Source: Formicarius rufipectus
Lineage: Eukaryota > Chordata > Aves > Passeriformes > Formicariidae
Length of the DNA stretch: 64,000 bases
Direction: 5' to 3'
NCBI GenBank assembly: GCA_013399695.1
Contig: VXAU01006167.1
Span: 1-64,000 of the forward strand
The stretch's first letter is position 1. Each line of letters opens with the position of its first letter. Below are positions 9,286 to 64,000 of this stretch, in pieces. The position numbers and the translations under genes are program-made. The notes beneath the pieces are model-generated. The model was given only the letters and a program-made list of their open reading frames with translations, did no database searches and was not told the origin of the DNA.

Positions 9286-12200
9286 TGGTGTAGATCATCT
9301 TGTAGGCTGCCTAGTCTGGGTGTGGTGGTAACTGAAAGAACATGATTTTAAAATTATAAAATATCTTGTTTGCATAGATTTATTTTACTAAGCTTTGGTG
9401 CAGAGCTCAAGTTTGCCACAGTGATACTGGGAAATCTTGACAGATACAGCAGTCCCAATGTGGATGGTGACTTTCATGCCTTGAAATAACTTTATCTGTA
9501 GTTTGTGCCATCGCAGTAAAAGCATCCCTTAAATAGATAAGCATCTAATCTTGGTGTTGCTACATCTGTACTTATGGTTTTATTGACATGGTGCAATGAG
9601 CTTTTTGTACCTCCTTACACCCTTCTGCCACATGGACAGCCAGCCACCTTCTGCTTAGAAAGTTTGTTGTATCAAACAGACTTGGGGATAAAGTCATGAA
9701 TATGATTAGTGTCATTGACTTTAGAGTGCCCAGGTGAGGCTGCAGTTCCTGTTACTGTCTGAGCAGTTTGCCTGTGTTTGGAATCAGGAGTGTCAGTGCT
9801 CACAGCACTGGATCTGTTTCGCAGTACTGTGTCTCTGCCAGATGGGTGAAGCTGCACAGCGTAAGGTGAGTGAGCGTGATGAGCTGCTGCTGCTTCTCTT
9901 ACCCCGCTCTGGCAGCAACCTGATTCAGTTTGATAAAGTGGTAGAAAACTAACCCCCCAAAAGAAAAATGATCAGTTTTGTCCCGGGTTATGGAGTTGAG
10001 CTGGGTTGTGATGCAGTCAGGTGAGCGTTGGCATCTGCGGCAGAGGAGATGACACTATTGCTAGGGAAGGTAGGGAGGAATATATGCATTCCTTCATTGT
10101 CAAGCTGCTCAACTGCATCTTAGAAATTTACATCAGAGATTGACTTCTTTATCAGTACAGCAAGGCTGTTTGAACTGTGCTACTGATGTACTTAGACTAT
10201 TATAACTCATGCTATTCAAATCAATATAAGCTGTAAATATGAGATCAGGTATGGTGATGTAATAATGATAACAGAGGGACTTTGGTAGTTGAGTGCACAG
10301 GGAAAACTTTCCTAGTGCAGTCAATATATTAGGCATGTGGATCAGAACATGAGTGTAAAATTTATCTATAGATGTAAGTGCTTGGAAGACAGATGTGTAT
10401 CCTTGTGCTAATGATATAATAGGCTTTAATGGACTGCTCCATTGAGAATAAAATTACTTGTATGCATAAGTCTGAAACCTTTGTCAATATACTAGAGAAA
10501 GAGTAGAGCAAATAAATGTACTAATCAATTATACCAGGTCAGTTGAAACTTTGTGAATGTTAACAGAAACTCTGACTGTGTTTTAGCTCTCTGAGAGCAC
10601 TCCTCACCAATGTCAGAATTACACACTAAGATCTATGGTAATGCACCAGGTGTAATTGTCATACTGAAACAGAAAAGCTTTTAATGGGTTGGAATTATTT
10701 AGGTAGATCAAGAAAACATCATCTCAGTGGAGTTCTGGTATCTGTCTTTGTAATACCTGGTCAGAGCCAAAGCTGGTGATCACTGTTCAGCTTGTCATGG
10801 CATTGCTATGGAGTTTTAACATTACATGTTGTTGAGACACTTTTTAGATGCTACTTCTGAATGCATTTCAGAGCAAAAGTGTCAAATGTGGGAAGGTGAC
10901 ATTTGGAACACTTTCCCTGAAGTTTTCATGCTCTTTATTCAGCTTGGAGAGAAAGCAGTGATGAGCCTGTCATTGTCACAGCTGCAGATGGAGGTGCTGC
11001 TCTGCTTATATGTCCTTGGTAGTGTTGAGAGGTTGCAAGCTGTTGTCTTGGACTCAAAATTGGCAGGTTTGGTTCTTGTACTTGACTGAGAGGATGGCCT
11101 GTAAGTTCTCGGAAGGCTCCCTCACAGCAGGATGTTCCTTGTGAGATGAGACAGGGCTTGTTGAAGAATTTGAGCATATACTGCTGAATGGATTTATTAT
11201 GGGCTGCAGGAATTGAAATCTTCTAATGTGCAGTTTCTGGTAACTGGAGGTGGAATGAGTGAACTCATTTTGAAGGCCAAGGAAACATATGCAGGAGTAC
11301 TTTCCTTCTTCTAGAAACTAGGATATTTTCTTTTCTGTTGTAAATGCAAAGTCAAAGAAAATACAGAACTTGTGAATGGATAGGCAAACCCTTGTGTGCA
11401 TCTCCTTAATAAATGGATTTGTACTGTGCCTTTGTACTCTGATTTCTTCACGAACAATGAATCAAGTTACACGAGCTGTCACAACATTCATTTCAATAGA
11501 TTTCCTCAGAGTACCTCCTGGTACGTGATGCAGCAGAGGAAGACATTCAGTGCATTTTACTTTCATTAAAATTACCCATCCCTTTTTAGGGCCAGTGATT
11601 TTTTTCTTTTTTAATCACTTTTGCATCACTTGTGATAAAGCAGAGACGCTTTAGCAAGTTGTCATGTCTTTTCAGAGGAAAATATGTCCATACTCATATA
11701 GTTGGAGAGAGTCAGATTCAGAAATGTTTCATTTATAGAGAGATTTCACTATATAGTTTGGTTGCAAATGTAGTAGTTGACTGATGCCAGTGTCTTAATT
11801 TTAGAACTCATGGAACAGATTTGTATTTTTCTACTACATTTGGTGACGTTTGACTGCTCATGTCATTTATCCTCCTGGTTAATGCCTAGAAGTAGTGCAC
11901 ATGCTTTGGCACTCTTTTCTGCTTTTCTATCTGAAAGTGTGTGGTGTGTCTTGATTGCTCTTTTTTTTTTTTTTTTTTTTTTGGAGAGGGGGCTACCTTA
12001 GTATCCCTGAAGGCTTTTTTATGTTTTCTAGGTTAAGACAGATTACATTTTATTGGTACATTTCTTTTACTTCTGAAGCTTTTTTTTTTGTTTTAATTAT
12101 CATTTTCCAAAGTCACAGTGATTGGAATGTGCATTTTCTAGGCTATTTGCTGCTTGTGTTACAGGACAAAGTACTGAATTATCTAAAATTTTACTTATTC

Positions 12201-14149
12201 AGAGAAGCAAACATTCATGAACTCTGTGGGCATTGATGGTGTTCGTTACTTCCAGCTTTTTGTTGCATCAGCTTTACATAATTGTGTCCATTGTCATCAC
12301 ATACACCCTGGCTCTAAGTGCAGTGCAAGTGGGACTGGTAAAATATTTCTAAGACAAATAGTATTAGCAAACCAATTAATTGCCAGAAGAACTCCTGAAT
12401 AGCTTGAACTCACTGACTTTTTAGCATAGCACCACTTAAAAATAGTGAGAAAGAGTCCCCAGTTTTGTAGCAGAAATATTTTTGAAGGAGCAAAGTGGAG
12501 ATTACAGTCTTGGAATAATATAGTAGAGAAGTGTTCAGGTGAAGTTTCTGTCCATGAACCATTGTGCAGTTGGGAGTTGTCCTTGGATTTTGAGTACTCC
12601 CTTCCTTTCAGAACCTTTGTCCCTGAAATATGTTTCATTTGAAGACTTACTGTATAAATGAGCACTGGAAAAAGGTAGAGGGAGGACCTGTCTCATTCTG
12701 CAGAGTCAGCTGTAGATTCTGGAGATGTGGAACCTTATGGACAAACACATCATGTATTTGTTTGTTGTGCTGGGAGTTGTCCTCAGTCCTGAGGAAGGTC
12801 ACTACATCAGCTGCATCAAATAGTGTTGAAAGACAAAGTTCTATCAAAATATGGTCAGGCCAGAAGAACGGTATGCTACTCTTGTATCAAAAAAAAGCAT
12901 CTTAAAAGCCCATAAACATAACCAAAACAAGTAATAGAACAATGTATTATGGATATTTTTAGCTCTCATTTAAATGGGATAATGCAATATGGTTAAGAGC
13001 TTGGATTTCAAAAAATTAGTAGGTAAAGATATTTTTATTCCAGACTTAAGCATAACATAATAAATTGTATTCTGTGGTATTTGAGAAGACGTGGAAAGTG
13101 TTTCTGGCATCTTTAAATATAAGTTCCATCAGTTTCAGTCGGCTGGCTCATAAAAACAGTTTGCTAGGTCTGATGGTGCCTGTCTACCTGTGTGTGTCTG
13201 TTACTGCCAGCAATGCAGAACTGTAGATACATAGACAGGAGCTCCAGAAGTCTTTAGGATTCAGAAGTCAACTTTCAGTTATCTGTACACAGAAAATTAA
13301 AATGTGTTTGTAAATAGCAAGAGACATCCCTAAACTTGATTATTTGTCTCTGTGCCAATTTCCTCCACAGACAAGTTGTCTGCACTGGGTGTGAGGTGTG
13401 GGTGTAGTGGGACAGGCTGGAGTAGGGTGTAGAGGCTCCCATGGTGCCCTTGAGCTCCAGTAATGTCTCCAGTGGTAAGAAGAAGGTTCTTGTTTTCCCC
13501 ATTTCCACCACTCTCCTCACGGCAAAGGCATTAGCAGCTTTAGGTATTTGTTCCTGGGGAACAGCAGCCAGGGCAGGGCAGGGACTGATCTGACTGTTCC
13601 CCAATGTTTCTGTGCCTTCTTACTCTGCTTGCATGGAGGTTGTTGCTATGGCTCAAACTAATACAGCAAAAAGGACAGAAAAACTTTCTTTAGCCTGTAC
13701 CAGACTCTCAGTCTGCCTTGCTTTACCAGTGCACATAATCCCATTGACTTTCTGCCTGAATAAGGCCAGAGAGACCCAGGCATAAAGTAAGGAATGGATG
13801 GATTCTTGTATTGGCACTGCTGCCTTATTGTAGCTTAGACTGTGAGAAACATTGTCCTCGTGCACTGTATGCCCAGATTGTAGCAAAACCTGCCAGTCTG
13901 TGGGTAAATCATTTAAGAATATCCCATAGAAACCAATGTAAATAATTTGTTTCATTCCGTACCCCTAGCAAAACTTCATCTTTTCCTTTGTTATCCCTTT
14001 TGTTTGGTATTCCTTTTGTTTTTATAAGAAACAAAGTCTTGAGGAATACTGTTCCCTATGCATAGTGGGTTTTTTTTGTATAACCACAAAGTGTTAGTGA
14101 AAATAACGGTGGGTGATGTCTTGCTCACGTTCTCTGCCTTCTCTGAATC

Positions 14150-14880
14150 TGTACAGTTCATTTTCCTCTCTCATTTTCTTCAAGTGCCATGACTTCAGAG
14201 TTTTCTGTTTCCTTGTCTTACCAAGTCTGTGCTACTAAGAAGAAAATCATACTCAGAACATTTGGGGAAGCTTCACAATTGGGCCATTACACCAGTTTCT
14301 TTTCTTCCTTTTTGCTGCTGTCTATGCTGGTTCTTCAAAAGTTAATTGTATTTTTCTCTCCTGTCTTTCTCATTCTCTTCCTTGTTATATCCTGCATCTC
14401 TCACCATTTTTTTCTCTTTTTCCCAGCCTTGTTTTTAATCTCTTCATGATTTTGTGTATCTTTGCTGAGCATATTCTATTTTCATATCTTCCATTCCTTT
14501 TAAAATGTTGTACTCTTAACTATGTCAACTTATTATTTTGTTATCTGTTGTACATTTCAATGACATCCTTGGTATATTTAGTGTTAAATGTAGTACTGGT
14601 TTCTCATCTTTTTTTTATTTGGCACTGATTTTCTCTTTGTTTCCATTCCCTCCTTTCTGGTGCTTTCTCATGCATTTGCTCATCTGTCAGTTCTCTTCAG
14701 TGTCTTCTTGTAGGAACAGTGTTTGTAGAAAACAGTGATTGTTGTGTCCTGTGTCCATCCTCCCCCATAGGTTTCTTCCTGGAGTTTGGAGTATTTCCTT
14801 TCCTTACTTGTTTCCTCTTAGGTCCTCATCTGCAGCAGTTCTGCTGTGCCTTCTCTTGTGTACTTTTTTTTTTGTCTTGG
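14150..14880. other. Pyrimidine-rich intronic stretch
   Basis: About 0.7 kb where the + strand is mostly C and T (many TTTCTCCT and CTTCC runs), creating small hydrophobic-looking reading frames. These frames have no recognisable domain. I read it as low-complexity intronic DNA. Confidence 0.5.
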
Positions 14881-15656
14881 GTATAAGTGAATAAAGAATG
14901 AGATGGGCACTTGGGATTGAAATGTCAGAACACAATGGTGTTTGTATCTTAATCACTCACCCAAGAAGAGGCTTGGCAAACCAGCTTTGAATGGACCTGT
15001 GTAGGCTGTCTGTTTCTCCCAGTGAGCTACCCAATAACCAGGAGATCACTTCTATTGATTCTACAGTCTTCCACCTTATTTCAACAAACTTAAGATCCTC
15101 ATAGCCTTATCCAGCCTACAAATAACATGATGCCATCACTGCGTTTTGTAGAATGCTGTTTATTCATGTAACCTACAGCAGTAGAAAGATTTTAGTAGTA
15201 CGTGGGAATTCAGAGGTTAATGGAATCAAGATCATTTGTATGTAGGTTTTGCAAAGCTGATAAATTTCTTCCATCCTTCCAGAGGAAGGGGAGAGACACA
15301 CCTAAAGGCCAGACCCTTGGAGTTAGGGGGATTACATCACTACTGAAAACTACTGCAGTGTTGCCTTCCTGAAACTGTAGACAGCTCCAGAATGCTCAGT
15401 TCTTATGTGTCTTTTTTTTTTTTCAGTCAGCAGCCACATGAGTTTAAGTAAAACTGCTCAGTGGATTTCAGCTGGCTGTTCTGAAGCCAGCAAGGATTGG
15501 ATGGCACACTTGGAGCTGGCACTGTGGGTGTTTCTTAGAATGAAGACAGCAGGATGCTTTGTGGTTTCTTCTGGGCTTGTCTGGAAGGGAGCGAAGGTTA
15601 AGTGGCCTTTTATGGAGGGACCTTACAGACTTTTGAAGGAGTTGAGATAGAGTTAC

Positions 15657-15672
15657 TGACCACTAGTGGTCA
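15657..15672. promoter_or_regulatory. 16-bp perfect palindrome in CEP350 intron 1
   Basis: TGACCACTAGTGGTCA equals its own reverse complement. It can be read as an everted pair of TGGTCA half-sites spaced by 4 bp, close to nuclear-receptor half-sites (AGGTCA). Function is not shown. Confidence 0.35.
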
Positions 15673-16980
15673 TCAGCACACATTTGTGAGAATAAATTAC
15701 TTTTGATCTCTAGATATAGTGTTCACTGTATAAGGTGATCTCTAAAGAGTGTTCACTCTCTTTCTGAATGTGTTCTGTTCAACTCAGGTGAAGGACTGAC
15801 AATTTATAGCATCAGGATGAAACAAGCAATTTAACACTTTTTTAATCTGGTACTTTTCATATAAAATTAGGAAATACATAGAGTATGTTACAATTCTACA
15901 TTCACAGGACATCCTAAAATAAACTATATTAATTTGTGTATGTATAATAACAAGACCAGCTCTGGTCCCTTGCTGGATTTTCCTATCTATAGTAGTAATC
16001 CTAACAAATAGAATAAATCCAAAGGAATTACAATATTTTCAGCAGCTCCCAAAATCGATTCTTTATGGAAAATTCCCTCACTTTTATTAATATTTGTTTT
16101 CTGCATTTCTAGCCCAACAGCTATTTGCTGCAGTGATGGAGAGGTTCAATTGGATGATTTCCCGGGCAGGGCAGTATTAGGATTTACAGCATGAATGATG
16201 TGAGGCACAAAGCTGCTGTTTTGCATGAATGAACTCTGCAGCACCTGTCCTAGAAGCAGAATTTTTTAACTCCACTTGACTGACTGGCCAAAACTATTGG
16301 ATACTTAAAAAACCAAAACACCCACCCCTTCTTTCTAGAATTTTTGCGTTCTTGTTGGCTTCGCTAGTGTGTATGTACATGTGTGTTTCTGTGTCTACAT
16401 GAATAAGCTTACATACCTTTTCCATGCTCTTTATGACATTTATTTGGATTCTTTAAAGAAAGTCAGGAACAAAGGTCATTTGAAGACCTATGTGTTTATT
16501 GGTATTTTTCCTTGGGGAATAGGAACTGTTTGGTGGGATAACTTACTACCCTAAATGCAAGATACATGACTGAATGTGAGGACCAAACTTCACTGTTGGT
16601 CACTGTGAGTATTCTTAAAACTATATGTGATAAAAATCCTTGTCACAATATACCCATGCAATGGTCTGTTCCAGTAAGTAGTACACAGTGTTAATTTTAT
16701 GGGCTGTTTGGTCTCCTTTTATCTTTGTATTAGAATGCCCATTTATGTGGCACACTGTGTAGGGAAGTGAGAGCAAAAGAAATTTTCAGAAATTAAAAAA
16801 ATAGGAAATATATCTGGGAGTGCATAAGAGTAGAGAGAGGAAAATATGCCTTTATGACTCTGTCAGTGATTTAGAACTTCCTGTTGGAATTCTGCAGTTG
16901 GCTAATTTTTTTTCTTTTTGTAGCAGAAATTTTGTCAATGTATTATGAAGACAGCTCAGTAAGCATGTGCTGGGGTTCTT

Positions 16981-17010
16981 TTGTTTTGATTTCTTTTTTT
17001 TTTTTGTTTT

Positions 17011-17086
<76 letters not shown>

Positions 17087-17157
17087 TTTTGTGTTTGTTT
17101 TTTTTGTTTGTTTGTTTTTTTTGTTTGTTTGTTTTTTGTTTTTTGGTTTTTTTTTCA
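16981..17157. repeat. Poly-T / TTTG low-complexity tract with a 74-nt T run
   Basis: An uninterrupted T run spans 17012-17085, flanked by TTTTG and TTTG repeats up to about 17153. It lies about 0.6 kb upstream of the CEP350 start-codon exon. The phenylalanine-only and lysine-only frames it makes are artefacts of composition. Run length may be unreliable in the assembly. Confidence 0.9.
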
Positions 17158-17771
17158 TTATAAAATAGTCCTTCGGTGATAGTGGCTGAGTTCACACTTT
17201 TTTAGGTTCATTGTGAGTCTTGCCTTTGAAGTTCCCAGGAAAACATCTCCGGTCCTGGCCATTTTCCTGGTTGTAGTGTCCTGCTGAGCAGTTCTGCCCT
17301 GCCTTTTCCCTTAACAAAGACAGGTGGCACACTGATCTGTCGTTAGTGGAGTTGAGTCTTTTCACCACGCATTTATAGGCTTGAGCCACATAGTGCTGCC
17401 TCTGTGAGCCCTGTGTGTGCAGTATTCCAATGTGGACATCCTCAGACTTGCTGGGATACTTCTTACTATGACCTCTTTTTATCTCCTTTTATCAAGTTCA
17501 TGCTTCCTTGTAACAAATAAGAACAGAAACAAATCCTTCTTTATCCATGGAATTACATGGTTTATGCAGAACTGCAAGAAACTGTAACCACATTTGTGAT
17601 TTGGTACTGATTATCTGACCTTGTTCATCATGTGAGCTTGAAATCATCACATGAGGTGGACACTCATCATAGTGGTCAAAGTTATGGTCTCTTTAGCCTA
17701 AGGTGCGTTTGTTCTTACTTTATACCTCTTTGATTCTTATGTGACTTTTTTTTGTTAGATAAATTGACACG

Positions 17772-63833
<46,062 letters not shown>

Positions 63834-64000
63834 GTGAGTAACAGACATCTTGCACTGATTTTACACGTTGATTGTTCTCTGAGTGCTGATGATTGAATCT
63901 GAGAAATGTTGTGTGGCACCAGTTTTTCTCCCAAGGTTGGTTAAGTGGTGTGTAGATGACTTGTATGTACAGGTCTTGCAAGTTCCTATGTATCCCAGTG
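63834..64000 (+). other. CEP350: Start of CEP350 intron 34
   Basis: Begins GTGAGT. Only 167 nt are in the window; the remaining exons lie outside. Confidence 0.85.

Larger units (their letters stand above)
7510..17758 (+). other. CEP350: CEP350 intron 1 (about 10 kb)
   Basis: Non-coding sequence between the CpG island and the exon with the start codon. It holds two plus-strand CR1 fragments (near 7.96 and 8.83 kb), a T22 tract near 11.96 kb, a pyrimidine-rich stretch (about 14.15-14.88 kb), a 16-bp palindrome (15657) and a T74 tract (17012). I see no coding exon in it. The left border is uncertain because exon 1 is inferred. Confidence 0.65.

Noticed and set aside
16884..17195. Poly-Phe (+) and poly-Lys (-) frames
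   Set aside because: Produced entirely by the poly-T tract.
63834..63896. TGA at 63894 as the CEP350 stop codon
   Set aside because: A strong donor (GTGAGT) precedes it, the sequence after it loses family resemblance, and about 300 more residues are expected from the human protein.

Overview
This is vertebrate nuclear DNA, almost certainly from a bird. It has long AT-rich introns with GT-AG splice sites, one CpG-island promoter, and interspersed fragments that look like avian CR1 LINEs. Several of these end in the CR1-type 3' tail (an 'AAGGTCCCTTCCAACCC...ATTCT' block). The exact species cannot be read from the sequence. There are no bacterial genes, CRISPR arrays, phages or intact mobile elements.

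Layout. Bases 1-461 are the end of an intron and 462-1258 the last coding exon of TOR1AIP1 (LAP1), the inner-nuclear-membrane activator of torsin ATPases. Its 3' UTR follows, with three candidate poly(A) signals up to about 3.06 kb. Bases 3.06-7.09 kb are intergenic. A CpG island at 7.09-7.85 kb carries a small array of YY1-like ATGGCG motifs and is the likely promoter and non-coding exon 1 of CEP350. The rest of the window is CEP350 on the + strand. I could place 33 coding exons (numbered 2-34) from the ATG at 17772 to the donor after 63833. Their lengths sum to 8511 nt (2837 codons) and every junction keeps frame. The CAP-Gly microtubule-binding domain lies in the 2.05-kb exon 34 (62766-62978). 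From recall of the human protein (about 3117 aa), roughly the last 300 residues lie beyond the right edge.

The TOR1AIP1-CEP350 head-to-tail order matches, from recall, the human 1q25 region, which supports both calls. The two proteins work in different places: LAP1 at the nuclear envelope and ER lumen with torsinA, CEP350 at the centrosome with FOP/CEP43 and CEP19, anchoring microtubules and stabilising centrioles. They are neighbours, not an operon.

I found no new biological system. The observations most worth a second look are: the YY1-motif tandem array in the CEP350 promoter; an old, diverged duplicated segment in intron 30; a 16-bp perfect palindrome in intron 1; a repeated Y-x-[DE]-[DE]-F motif along CEP350; two NAGNAG acceptors; a possible intronic poly(A) isoform; and poly-T runs of 55-74 nt that may be partly assembly artefact.
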